From: Streptomyces sp. SID12501
GTDB lineage: Bacteria; Actinomycetota; Actinomycetes; Streptomycetales; Streptomycetaceae
Length of the DNA stretch: 43,273 nucleotides
Direction: 5' to 3'
Assembly (NCBI RefSeq): GCF_010550245.1
Contig: NZ_JAAGLU010000055.1
Span: forward strand, 1-43,273
This document shows positions 16,329 to 26,500 of the stretch, piece by piece (position 1 is the stretch's first letter; every line of letters starts with the position of its first letter). The translations under genes were made by a program, and so were the position numbers. The notes under the pieces were generated by a model. The model searched no databases. It was given only the letters and a program-made list of their open reading frames with translations, and was not told where the DNA came from.

Positions 16329-16368
16329 AGCGCCCCGATAGGGGCGCGGGGAACTGCGCGACAAGCCC
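16329..16368. repeat. Dispersed Streptomyces 3'-end repeat
   Basis: Directly after the ku stop lies GCGCCCCGATAGGGGCGCGG followed by GGAACTGCGCGACAAGCC. The first part folds into a GC-rich hairpin (CGCCCC / GGGGCG). I know this wording from many intergenic, gene-end positions in Streptomyces genomes, where it behaves as a dispersed repeat and probable terminator. Copy number in this genome cannot be checked here. Confidence 0.6.
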
Positions 16369-16394
16369 CCACTGGCCCGCAGCCAACGAACCGC

Positions 16395-17693
16395 CTATCC
16401 AGCGAAGCGCTCGCGCCGCAACGCCAGTACCGCGTTGTGCCCGCCGAACCCGAACGAGTTGCTGAGGGCCAGATCGCCGTGGCCCGGCAGCGGGCGCGGG
16501 TCGCCCCTCACCACGTCCAGGGCGATCGCCTCGTCCTGTTCCCCCTCCGCGCAGCCGATCGTCGGCGGGATCGTGCCGTGGTGCAGGGTCAGGACCGTCG
16601 CCACCGCCTCCACCCCGCCCGCGGCACCCTGGAGGTGGCCGAGGTGGCCCTTCAGGGCCGTGACGGGGGCCGGGGTGGCGCCCAGTACAGCCCGCAGGGC
16701 GTTCGCCTCCGCCAGGTCGCCGTCGATCGTGGCCGTGGCGTGGGCGTTGACGTGGACCACGTCGGCGGGGCGGCCTCCGGCGTCGCGCAGGGCGCGGCGG
16801 AGGGCCAGCGCCACTCCGGTGCCGGACGGGTCGGGCGCCGCCATGTGGTGGGCATCGGCCGACAGGCCCCAGCCGGCCGCCTCGCAGTAGACGCGGGCGC
16901 CCCTCGCCCGGGCGTGCTCCTCGGACTCCAGGACCAGGAAACCCGCGCCCTCGCCGTTGACGAAACCGTCCCGGTCCCTGGCGAAGGGGCGGGACGGCAG
17001 GTCACCGGCGGGGCGCGTCGACAGGGCGCGCATGGCGGCGAACGACGCCATGATCGCCGGGGTGACGACAGCCTCGGCGCCTCCCGCGAGGGCGACGTCG
17101 ACGTGGCCGTACCGTATGCGGTCGATTGCCTGGCCGATCGCCTCCGTGCCCGACGCGCAGGCGCTGGTCACCGTGCGGGCCTCGCCCGTGATGCGCAGGG
17201 CCAGCGAGATCTGGGAAGCCGCCTGCGACGGCACCGTCATGGGGGTGGTGAGCGGCGAGACCGCCCGGGGCCCCTTCTCGCGCAGCCTGCGGTCGCCGCC
17301 GACGAGGACTGACGCGTCGCCGAGGATCGCGCCCACCGACACCCCGACGCGCTCGGGGGACAGACCGCTCGCCTCCGTGCCCGAACCGTCGAAGCCCGCG
17401 TCCAGCCAGGCCTCCCGCGCCGCCAGTACGCCGAACTGCGCGGACCGGTTCATCCGGCGTGCCTGGGCGCGGGGGAGCAGGCCGGCCGGGTCCACGGGGA
17501 CCGTGCCCGCCACGCGGACGGGCAGGCCGGTGAACTCCTCGCCGGTCAACTCCCTTATTCCGCAACGGCCTTCGAGGAGACCTCGCCAGAGATCGGGTAC
17601 TCCGACGCCGAGCGGGGTGATGGCGCCCAGACCGGTGACGACGACCCGGCGGGCGACGGTGGGGTGCTGGCGGACATCCGGCTCGGGGTGCAT
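16395..17693 (-). CDS. Beta-ketoacyl-ACP synthase (FabF/KAS II-like)
   Basis: A 432-residue stand-alone ketosynthase that condenses malonyl-ACP with an acyl chain. The Cys-His-His triad is intact: TSACASG (Cys179), VNAHATAT (His318) and GHLQGAAGG (His353), with the C-terminal NSFGFGGHNAVL. It is more diverged from housekeeping FabF than expected, with an N-terminal extension (HPEPDVRQHPTVARR). ATG start. It sits beside the MarR/MFS pair at the left edge of the synthase island and is far from the usual fabD-fabH-acpP-fabF operon, so it is likely a secondary-metabolism or accessory-lipid enzyme. It could supply a starter chain to the island, or be unrelated. Confidence 0.9.
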   Translation of the reverse strand: MHPEPDVRQHPTVARRVVVTGLGAITPLGVGVPDLWRGLLEGRCGIRELTGEEFTGLPVRVAGTVPVDPAGLLPRAQARRMNRSAQFGVLAAREAWLDAGFDGSGTEASGLSPERVGVSVGAILGDASVLVGGDRRLREKGPRAVSPLTTPMTVPSQAASQISLALRITGEARTVTSACASGTEAIGQAIDRIRYGHVDVALAGGAEAVVTPAIMASFAAMRALSTRPAGDLPSRPFARDRDGFVNGEGAGFLVLESEEHARARGARVYCEAAGWGLSADAHHMAAPDPSGTGVALALRRALRDAGGRPADVVHVNAHATATIDGDLAEANALRAVLGATPAPVTALKGHLGHLQGAAGGVEAVATVLTLHHGTIPPTIGCAEGEQDEAIALDVVRGDPRPLPGHGDLALSNSFGFGGHNAVLALRRERFAG

Positions 17694-17794
17694 GACGATG
17701 CTGCCTCCCGGAGTGCGGCGCGGGACGGTCGGCGCACCTCGACTCTGCCCGTGTCAGGGGCAGTTCATGCCGGGATGGTTCAGGCTTCAATCGT

Positions 17795-17806
17795 CAACGT
17801 ACGTTC
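17795..17806. promoter_or_regulatory. Palindrome upstream of the ketosynthase gene
   Basis: AACGTACGTT is a perfect 10-bp palindrome about 100 bp upstream of the ketosynthase ATG and just touching the end of the MarR gene. Palindromes of this kind are common TetR/MarR-type operators in Streptomyces. No bound protein is known. Confidence 0.35.
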
Positions 17807-18365
17807 ACTGCCTGCGGGCGATGTCGGTGCTGTCCGGCCCGTCGGCTGCTCGGTCGCGCGGCCACGGACGCCCGTCCAGTCGCTCCACATCACGGTTGAG
17901 GCGGCTCAGTTGGGCGGCGAAGTCCGCGACCTCCCCGGCCGTCCAGTCAGCCATCACCTTGGCCAGGCCCTCCAGGTTCGCCGCGCGGTCGGCGGCCAGC
18001 CGGTGCTCGCCCTTCTCCGTCATCGCGAACTTGCGCGCCATGCCGCCTTCGGGGTCGGGGATGCGTTCGACGACTCCGGCCCGGACCATCGCTGCGGTCT
18101 GCCGGTTGAGCGTGGACGCGTCGAGGCTGAACGCGGCGCTGAGCTGGCCGATCGACATCGGCCCCTCCACCTGGATACGGCAGAGGAGGGTGTACGCACT
18201 GCGGTCGAGCCGTTCTGGCGCGCCCCCCGCTCTCGGTGAGCGCAGGTGCATGTGCCGACCGAGGAGCATCGTCTCGAACTCGATCAGATCAAGGGGTTTG
18301 TCCACGTCGTTGTCGATGTTGATGTCGCTGTCGTTGTCGACGCGGTCGTTCGTCGGCTTGTCCAC
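17805..18365 (-). CDS. MarR-family transcriptional regulator
   Basis: A 186-residue winged-helix regulator. The MarR core spans residues 50-150: LDRSAYTLLCRIQVEGPMSIGQLSAAFSLDASTLNRQTAAMVRAGVVERIPDPEG (recognition helix and wing), then MARKFAMTEKGEHRLAADR. The N terminus is odd: NDRVDNDSDINIDNDVDK, an Asn/Asp/Val tract from a GTC/GTT microsatellite, so the true start may be internal. It is divergent from the MFS exporter with palindromic sites in between, the classic arrangement of a drug-responsive repressor controlling its efflux pump. It may also regulate the nearby ketosynthase. Confidence 0.88.
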   Translation of the reverse strand: MDKPTNDRVDNDSDINIDNDVDKPLDLIEFETMLLGRHMHLRSPRAGGAPERLDRSAYTLLCRIQVEGPMSIGQLSAAFSLDASTLNRQTAAMVRAGVVERIPDPEGGMARKFAMTEKGEHRLAADRAANLEGLAKVMADWTAGEVADFAAQLSRLNRDVERLDGRPWPRDRAADGPDSTDIARRQ

Positions 18366-18440
18366 GCGGCTGCTTCCTTCGGCTCCTGGGCGGGTCTTCC
18401 CTTCGGTGGACCCGCTCCCAAGTTAGTGCGTTGATCGGCT

Positions 18441-18473
18441 ATGTGTATGCTGCACATCTCGTGCATCATGCAC
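18441..18473. promoter_or_regulatory. Two palindromic operator candidates between marR and MFS genes
   Basis: In the 131-bp divergent spacer lie ATGTG-N7-CACAT (18441-18457) and, 3 bp on, the perfect palindrome GTGCATCATGCAC (18461-18473). Both share a TGCACAT core, so they look like repeated half-sites for a dimeric repressor, most simply the MarR protein. They lie 24-56 bp before the MFS GTG start, over or just after its expected promoter. Confidence 0.65.
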
Positions 18474-18496
18474 ATCGCTTGCGAGGGAGCAACCCA

Positions 18497-19978
18497 GTGG
18501 ACAGTTCCAAGCCCGACGCCGGGCCGGGTCCCGGCAGAGTCGTCGGCATCCTCGCCTTCGCCGGCATCGTGGCCGCGATCACGCAGACCCTCGTGGTCCC
18601 GCTGATCGGGGAGCTGCCGAGCCTGTTCGACACCTCCGCCTCGAACGCCTCCTGGGTGATCACCGCCACCCTGCTGGCCGCGTCCGTCGTGACCCCGGTC
18701 GCCGGGCGGCTCGGCGACATGTACGGCAAGAAGCGCATGCTGCTCGTCTCGCTCGTGCCGCTCGTCCTGGGCTCCGTCCTCTGCGCGCTGTCGTCCTCCG
18801 TGATCCCGATGATCGCCGGGCGCGGACTGCAGGGCATGGGCATGGGCGTCGTACCCCTGGGCATCAGCCTGCTGCGTGACGTCGTACCGGCGGAGAAGCT
18901 CGGCTCGTCCATCGCGGTCATGAGCGCGTCCATGGGGGTCGGCGGCGCGCTCGGGCTGCCGTTCTCCGCGGCGATCGCCGAGAACGCCAGCTGGCGGGTG
19001 CTGTTCTGGGTCGTGGCCGCGCTGGCCCTCGCCGTCGCCACGCTGATCTCGGTCTTCGTGCCCGACGGGCGCGAGAACACGGCCTCCGGGCGCTTCGACG
19101 TACTCGGCGCGATCGGGCTCGGCATCGCGCTGATCTGCCTTCTCCTCGCGGTGTCGAAGGGCGCCGACTGGGGCTGGGGCAGCGGCACCACCCTCGGGCT
19201 GTTCGCCGTCGCCGTGATCGTGCTGCTGGCCTGGGGCCGGTGGGAGCTGCGCAACGCCGAGCCGCTGGTGGACCTGCGTGTGACCGCCCGTCCGCAGGTG
19301 CTGATGACCAACGCGGCCTCGATCCTCGTCGGGTTCGCGATGTACGCGCAGTCCCTGGTCATCCCCCAGCTGCTGCAGCTGCCCAAGGAGACCGGCTACG
19401 GGCTCGGCGAGTCCATGCTGGCCATGGGGCTGTGGATGGCTCCGGCCGGCCTGATGATGATGCTCATGTCGCCGCTCGGCGCCATGCTCTCCGCCAAGTC
19501 CGGCCCCAGGATCACGCTCTCCGTCGGCAGCCTGATCGTCGCCGTCGGGTACGGGATCTCCCTGCCGCTCGTCGGCTCCGGCTCCGCCTGGGGTCTGCTC
19601 GCGGTCACCATCGTCTGCAGCACGGGTGTCGGCTTCGCCTACGGCGCCATGCCGGCGCTCATCATGAGTGCGGTCCCGCAGTCCGAGACCGCCTCCGCCA
19701 ACAGCTTCAACACCCTGATGCGTGCGATCGGCAGCTCGGTCTCGGCCGCCGTCATCGGCGTCGTCCTGGCCCAGATGACCACCGACTTCGGTGGCTTCGC
19801 GCTGCCCTCCGAGGCCGGATTCCGGGCCGCCATGATGCTCGGCTGCGGTGTCGGCCTCGCGGCGGCGGTCGTCGCCTTCCTCATCCCGGTCCGCCCGGTG
19901 GAGGCGACTTCGGCGGCCGAGGCGGCTCCGGAGGCCCTCGCTCCCGAGGTGTCCCACGTGTCCGAGGCGAAGGGCTGA
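18497..19978 (+). CDS. MFS multidrug-type exporter (DHA2-like)
   Basis: A 493-residue inner-membrane proton antiporter of the major facilitator superfamily. It has about 14 hydrophobic helices, motif A as GRLGDMYGKKRML after helix 2, and RGLQGMGMGVVPLGISLL in helix 4. The DHA2 group exports drugs and secondary metabolites. The GTG at 18497 follows GGGAG and gives a short polar N terminus (DSSKPDAGPGPGR). A 17-bp perfect hairpin terminator closes the gene. Its place between a MarR gene and the synthase block suggests either self-resistance/export of the island product or an independent efflux unit. Confidence 0.92.
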   Translation: MDSSKPDAGPGPGRVVGILAFAGIVAAITQTLVVPLIGELPSLFDTSASNASWVITATLLAASVVTPVAGRLGDMYGKKRMLLVSLVPLVLGSVLCALSSSVIPMIAGRGLQGMGMGVVPLGISLLRDVVPAEKLGSSIAVMSASMGVGGALGLPFSAAIAENASWRVLFWVVAALALAVATLISVFVPDGRENTASGRFDVLGAIGLGIALICLLLAVSKGADWGWGSGTTLGLFAVAVIVLLAWGRWELRNAEPLVDLRVTARPQVLMTNAASILVGFAMYAQSLVIPQLLQLPKETGYGLGESMLAMGLWMAPAGLMMMLMSPLGAMLSAKSGPRITLSVGSLIVAVGYGISLPLVGSGSAWGLLAVTIVCSTGVGFAYGAMPALIMSAVPQSETASANSFNTLMRAIGSSVSAAVIGVVLAQMTTDFGGFALPSEAGFRAAMMLGCGVGLAAAVVAFLIPVRPVEATSAAEAAPEALAPEVSHVSEAKG

Positions 19979-20001
19979 CAGCGACCACCCCGCCCTCGCG
20001 G

Positions 20002-20042
20002 CGAGCCGACCTCCCCGGGTTTCCGCCGGGGAGGTCGGCTCG
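20002..20042 (+). terminator. Rho-independent-type terminator after the MFS gene
   Basis: A perfect 17-bp inverted repeat (arms CGAGCCGACCTCCCCGG and its complement, 7-nt loop) starts 23 bp after the MFS stop, followed by TTCTGT. It isolates the exporter transcript from the synthase genes downstream. Confidence 0.85.
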
Positions 20043-20528
20043 TTCTGTCGTGTCCTGCCCCTTGTTCGGGAAGGGGCGGTGGAATTAGATGGTCTGTCAG
20101 TGTCGCCCGGCAGTGGCCTTAGGCCGTGCCGAAGGGCTCTCTCAAGCATGGCCGGATTCGGCCGCCGGGATGCCGACATGAAGAATTTACAAGGTTTCCT
20201 TAGCCTGCCCACCGTGTTTCCGAGGCGTGATCCGGAAGTGAATTCAACCGGGTTTCTGACAGCTCACTCATGGTTACGGTGTGCCGCTGGGTCTGCGGTG
20301 ATGTCGATACTGATTAAAATTGGACGGTTTTTCGGGACTTGTGGTGGCTGGACAGCGGTGGCCGAATGGAATCGGCCGCATACGGAATGTTCCACGCCAT
20401 GTTGACTCGTGAGTAATGTCGGCGCTAGCTTCCCGTTGGATTCCCCCTGAAGCGTTTCCCCCTGAAGTCAAGTGCCTCCGCGCCACAAAACCCCCACCGT
20501 GCAGTTTCACCGAATATTTCGGAGAATC
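20043..20528 (+). promoter_or_regulatory. 486-bp control region of the synthase operon
   Basis: No convincing gene is present; the region is notably AT-richer than the rest, especially 20160-20460. The best promoter match is TTGACT (20402-20407), an 18-bp gap and TAGCTT (20426-20431), about 98 bp before the synthase ATG. Just downstream, TCCCCCTGAAG occurs at about 20442 and again at about 20457, a direct repeat that could be a regulator site. A GGAGA ribosome site ends 4 nt before the ATG at 20529. The promoter call is by eye only. Confidence 0.5.
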
Positions 20529-23500
20529 ATGACGTCTGCCGTGCGCGCCGTTGACATGATCATTGGAGTCACCCCGTTCGGCGAGCCCGACGCCAGGCTC
20601 GCCGCCGCGGTCAGCCGGGCAGGCGGCCTAGGGGTACTCGACCTCGGCCTCGGCGACCGGAGAGCCAGAGACGCGCTGGCGCGAATACGCCGCCTCGCCG
20701 AGCTCTCCACCCCCTCCACCCCCGACTTCCGCTACGGCGTACGGATCGGCCCCCACTGCCGACTCACCCCCGCCGACCTGGCCGGCGACGGCGGCCCCGA
20801 CACCGTGATCCTCGCCTCCGATATCTCCCACGTGACCGATGTCGTCGATGACTCCGGCGCGTTCTGGTCGGTCGCCGAGGTCGCCGCCCGCCATCGTGTC
20901 CTCGTCGAGGTCACCGACCTGGCGGAGGCCCTCGCGGCCGTCCGCTCCGGTGCGCACGGGCTGATCGCCCGGGGCAGCGACGGCGGCGGCCGGATCGGTG
21001 ACCTCAGTACCTTCGTCCTGCTGCAACGGCTCCTCGCCGAACCAGGCATCGACCTCCCCGTCTGGGCCCGCGGCGGCATCGGCCCCCGTACGGCCGCCGC
21101 CGCCGTCGCCGGGGGAGCTGCGGGCGTCGTGCTCGACAGCCAGCTCGCTCTGCTCGCCGAGTCCTCGCTGCCGGAGGCGACGGCTGCCGCGCTGCGCTCG
21201 ATGGACGGCTCGGAGACCGTCGTCGTGTCCGGTCACCGCGTACTGCACCGGCGCGGCCCCGACGCCCCGTCCGTCCCGGCCGGCGATCCGGCGGCGGTCG
21301 CGGCGATGCTCGGCGCCCAGGACCCGCGCACCCAGCTCCTCCCGGTCGGCCAGGACGGCTTTCTCGCCGCCCGCTTCGCCGACCGCTGGGGCGACACCAC
21401 CCGCACGGTCCGCGCCCTCACGGACGCGGTGCGCGATGTCGTCCAGGATGGCGTACGAGGCGACGTACGGGATGCCGTAGGAGACCTCGGGCCCGCACGT
21501 GCGTTGCGCGCCGGGTCGCCGATGAGCCGGGCCCTCGGCACCCGACTCCCCGTCGCTCAGGGGCCGATGACCCGCGTCAGCGACCAGGCACGGTTCGCCG
21601 CGGCCGTCGCCGGGGGTGGTGCGCTGCCGTTCGTCGCGCTGGCCCTCGCCAGTGGCGAGCAGACCCGGACCATGCTGGCCGAGACCCGGGAAGCCGTCGG
21701 AGGCGACCGGCCCTGGGGTGTCGGCGTGCTCGGATTCGCGCCCGAGGAGCTGCGAAACGCCCAGCTCGAAGCCGTACGGGAGCTGCGGCCGACGCATGCC
21801 ATCATCGCGGGCGGCCGTCCGGCCCAGGCCGAGGCGTTGGAGCGGGCCGGGATCAGCACCTTCCTGCATGTGCCCTCACCGGGGCTGCTGAAGCAGTTCC
21901 TGGAGGCCGGGGCACGCCGGTTCGTGTTCGAGGGGTCCGAGTGCGGCGGGCATGTAGGACCGCGCGGCAGCTTTCCGCTCTGGGAGGCACAACTCGCCGT
22001 CATCGACGACTACTTGGCCGGGGCCAAGGACAGTGACGCCGAGCGGATCGAGGTGTTCTTCGCGGGTGGTGTCCACGACGAGCGGTCGGCCGCGATGGTC
22101 GCCGCCCTCGCCGCTCCGCTGACCGCGCGCGGCGCATCCGTAGGCGTTCTCATGGGCACCGCCTATCTGTTCACCGAGGAGGCCGTGGCCTGCGGAGCGG
22201 TCCAGCCGCTCTTCCAGCGACAGGTCGTCGACGCGACCAGTACCGCGCTGCTGGAGACGGCGCCCGGTCATGCCACCCGGTGCGTACCCAGCCCGTTCAG
22301 CGACAACTACCGCGAGTTCGAAGCGGAGTTGAGGACGAGCGGGGTGCCGGATCGGCAGATCTGGGAGCGGCTGGAGCGGCTCAACGTCGGGCGGCTGCGG
22401 ATCGCCAGCAAAGGCATCGAGCGGGACACCGAGGGCGAGTTGGCGGCCGTCGACGAGCAACGGCAGCTCGCCGAGGGCATGTTCATGGCCGGGGAGGTAG
22501 CCGTGCTGCGCTCGGCGACCACGACCATCGACGCCCTGCACCACTCCGTGGCAGGCGGCGCCGCCGACTTCCTCACCGGCCGTGCGGCGGAGCTGCGGGA
22601 GCGGCTCGGCGTGCACCCGCCCGAAGAGGTCCCGGCGCCCGCGCCTCTGGACGTCGCCGTCGTGGGCATGGCCTGCATGTTTCCGGACGCCCCCGACCTC
22701 GCCGCCTTCTGGGCGAACGTCCTCGGCGGTCACGACGCGGTGGGGGAGGTACCGGCCGACCGCTGGGACCCCGCCGTGCACTATTCGGCGGAGGCCGGGG
22801 ACGGCGGCGTCACACCGTCCAAGTGGGGCGGCTTCCTGCCCCGCATCCCCTTCGACCCGCTGTCGTACGGCATTCCGCCCACCTCGCTCGGCAGCATCGA
22901 GCCCGTCCAGCTGCTGGCGCTGGAAGCCGCCCGGCGGGCCCTGGCGCATGCCGGATACGGGGACCGGGGGCGGGAGTTCGACCGCTCGCGCACCTCGGTC
23001 GTGTTCGGCGCGGAGGCGGGCAGTGACCTGTCCAACGCGGGCACGCTGCGCGCCGTACTGCCCTCGTACTACGGCAAGGTGCCGGACGGGCTCGCGGATC
23101 AGCTGCCCAGGCTCACCGAGGACTCCTTCCCCGGGATGCTCTCCAACGTCATCTCCGGCCGGATCGCCAACCGGCTCGACCTCGGCGGTGCCAACTTCAC
23201 GGTCGACGCCGCGTGTGCCTCGTCCCTGGCCGCCGTCGACGTCGCCTGCAAGGAACTGGTGGGCGGGACCAGCGACGTCGTGCTGTGCGGCGGCGCCGAT
23301 CTGCACAACGGCATCAACGACTATGTGCTCTTCTCCTCCGTGCACGCCCTGTCCCCGACCGGGCGGTCCCGTGCCTTCGACAGTTCGGCGGACGGGATCG
23401 CGCTGGGGGAGGGCGTCGCGTGTGTCGTGCTGAAGCGGCTGGCGGACGCCGAGCGCGACGGCGACCGGATCTACGGGGTCATCAAGGGCGTCGGCAGTTC

Positions 23501-26500
23501 CAGCGACGGGCGTTCCCTCGGGCTGACGGCTCCCCGGCCCGAGGGCCAGCGGGCCGCGCTGCAGCGGGCGTACCGCAACGCCGGGGTGTCGCCCGCCCAG
23601 GTCGGTCTCGTCGAGGCGCACGGCACCGGGACCGTGGTCGGCGACCGTACCGAACTCGCCATCCTGAGCGAGGTGTTCAGCGAGGCGGGAGCCAAGTCGG
23701 GTGCCGTCGCGCTCGGTTCGGTCAAGTCACAGATCGGGCACACCAAGTGCGCCGCCGGACTCGCCGGCCTCATCAAGACCGTGCTCGCCCTGCACACCGG
23801 CGTCAAACCGCCCACCCTGCATGTCAGCAAGCCCAACTCCGCCTGGGAGGCCGGCAGCAGCCCGTTCGTGTTCCACGGGCAGGCGCGGCCCTGGGCGGCT
23901 CCGGCGCGCGAACGACTCGCGGGGCTCAGCGCGTTCGGCTTCGGCGGCACCAACTTCCATGTGGTGCTGGAGGCCTACGCCGACTCCGCCCCGCCCGCGC
24001 ACGGGCTCGACGCCTGGCCCGCCGAACTGTTCACGTTCCGGGCAGCCGATCCGGCCGGGGCCCGGCGGGCCATCGAGGACGTGCTGAAGGCGGCACAGGA
24101 CGAGCAGTCCTCCTGGCGGCTGCGTGATCTCGCCCTCGCCGCCTCACGCCGCTCCGACGCCCGCCACGAACCCGTGCAGGTTGCGGTCGTGGCGACGGAC
24201 ACGGCAGGGCTCGTCGGGCAGTTGCGGCGGGCACTGGCGGGGGAGCACGACCCGCGAGCCGGCGTCCACCTGGCGCAGAACCAGCAGAACCAGCAGAACC
24301 AACAGAACCAACAGAACCAACAGGGCCGGCAGAGCCGGCAGGAGACCTCGGGCCAGGTCGCCTTCCTCTTCCCCGGGCAGGGCAGCCAGCGGACCGGGAT
24401 GCTCGCCGACGTGTTCGTCGCCCTCCCCGAACTCCAGTACTACCTGGAACTCGGCAGCGACCACGCCGACCTCCTCTACCCGCCCACCGCCTTCGACGAC
24501 ACCACCCGAGACCGCCAGCACACCGCGCTCACCGACACCCGCGTCGCCCAACCGGCCCTGGGGATCGCCGGCCTCGCCGCGCACGCCCTCCTCACCACGG
24601 CAGGCGTACGCCCGGACATGGCCGCCGGACACAGCTACGGCGAACTCGTCGCCCTGAGCGCGGCCGGTGCCCTCGACCCGGAGGCACTCCTCGCGCTGAG
24701 CGCCGAGCGTGCGACCGCGATCCTCTCGGCCGCAGGCGAGGCCAACGGCGACGACCCGGGCACCATGGCTGCGGTGTCAGCCGGCGCCGAGGACGTCACG
24801 GCCGCCCTGCTCGCCGCCGACGCACCCGCCTCGGTCGTCGTCGCCAACCGCAACTCGCCCGAGCAGACGGTGATTTCGGGCCCGACGGAAGCGGTCGACG
24901 AGGCCGTACGGCTGCTGCGCGCGGCCGGGCTCGGCGCGAAGCGCATCCCTGTCGCCTGCGCCTTCCACAGCCCACTGGTCGCCGGCGCCGGGGAGCTGTT
25001 CGCGACGGCACTGGCCCAACAGCCGGTACGCGCACCCGAGTTCACGGTGTGGTCCAACCGGACAGCCGCCCCGTACGGCGCCGACGCCGACGCGGTGCGT
25101 GCCGAACTCGCCGCCCAGATCGGTGCCCCGGTCGGATTCGTCGCCCAGATCGAGGCCATGTACGAGGCGGGCGCCCGGATCTTCGTCGAGGCCGGGCCCG
25201 GTTCCGTACTGACCCGGCTGGTCGGCCAGATCCTCGGCGACCGCCCCCACCGCACGGTCGCCTGCGAACCGCGGCCCGACAGCGGACTGCGCGGCTGGCT
25301 CGACGCGCTGGCCCAACTGGCCGTCGCGGGACTGCCGGTGCGCACCGGATGGCTGTTCCACGGGCGCGACGCCGTCGACGCGACCCGGACCAAGGCACCG
25401 AAGCGGCCCGGCTGGACGGTCGACGGCCATCTGGTCCGCACCGCCGCCGGCGACCTCCTCCCCGGTGCGCTCGCACCGGCCCGACGCGTAGTGGAGACGA
25501 CGACAGTGACCGCGAATCACCAGGACGGCACCCCGGCCGGTGGCAGGGACGCGCTGATCTCCGAGTTCCTGCGCGCCAGCCGCGAGATGGTCGCCGCCCA
25601 ACGGGACGTACTCCTCACGTACTTCGGCGCGGCACCGGGACAGTGGATACCCGGGCCGTCGGCACCGGAGCCCCTGCGGATGGAACAGGCCCAGGATCAG
25701 CAGGGGGTGGCCGTGCCGCCCACCTATCCGCCCGCGCTCTATGCCGTGCCCGAGCCTGCTCCCGTCCTCGTCCCCGCTGCAGTGGGGTTCACGGAGGCGG
25801 ATGTGCTGGGGGTGGTGCTGGAGATCATCAGTGAGCGGACCGGGTATCCGGTGGACATGATCGAGCCGGATCTTGATCTGGAGGCCGATCTGAGTATCGA
25901 CTCGATCAAGCGGGCTGAGATCGCTGGTGAGTTGGCGCAACGGCTCGGTGTTGGGGGTGGCGGTGATCTCACCGTGCTCGGTGATGCCGAGTTGGAGGAA
26001 CTGGCCAAGGCGCGTACGGCGGCCTCGGTGACGGCGTGGCTCGCGGCGCGGCTCACCACGGCCATGTCCCAGCCCGCGTCTGCTCCCGTCCTCGTCCCCG
26101 CTGCCGTGGGGTTCACGGAGGCGGATGTGCTGGGGGTGGTGCTGGAGATCATCAGTGAGCGGACCGGGTATCCGGTGGACATGATCGAGCCGGATCTTGA
26201 TCTGGAGGCCGATCTGAGTATCGACTCGATCAAGCGGGCTGAGATCGCTGGTGAGTTGGCGCAACGGCTCGGTGTCGGGGGCGCCAGTGACCTCACCGTG
26301 CTCGGTGATGCCGAGTTGGAAGATCTCGCCAAGGCGCGTACGGCGGCCTCGGTGACGGCATGGCTCACGGTGCGGCTCACCGGCCCGGGCGAAGCCGAGG
26401 AGCACGCAGTGGAACAAGGAGCGGCACCGCAGTCCCTCCGGCCCGAGGCGGCCGAGGTGTCCACGGAGGTCATCGGTGAGGCGCCGAAGCGCTTCCAGTT

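Noticed and set aside
18284..20212. A 642-residue minus-strand protein across the MFS gene
   Set aside because: Low-complexity Gly/Asp/Arg/His composition typical of an antisense frame; it also crosses the terminator and MarR start.
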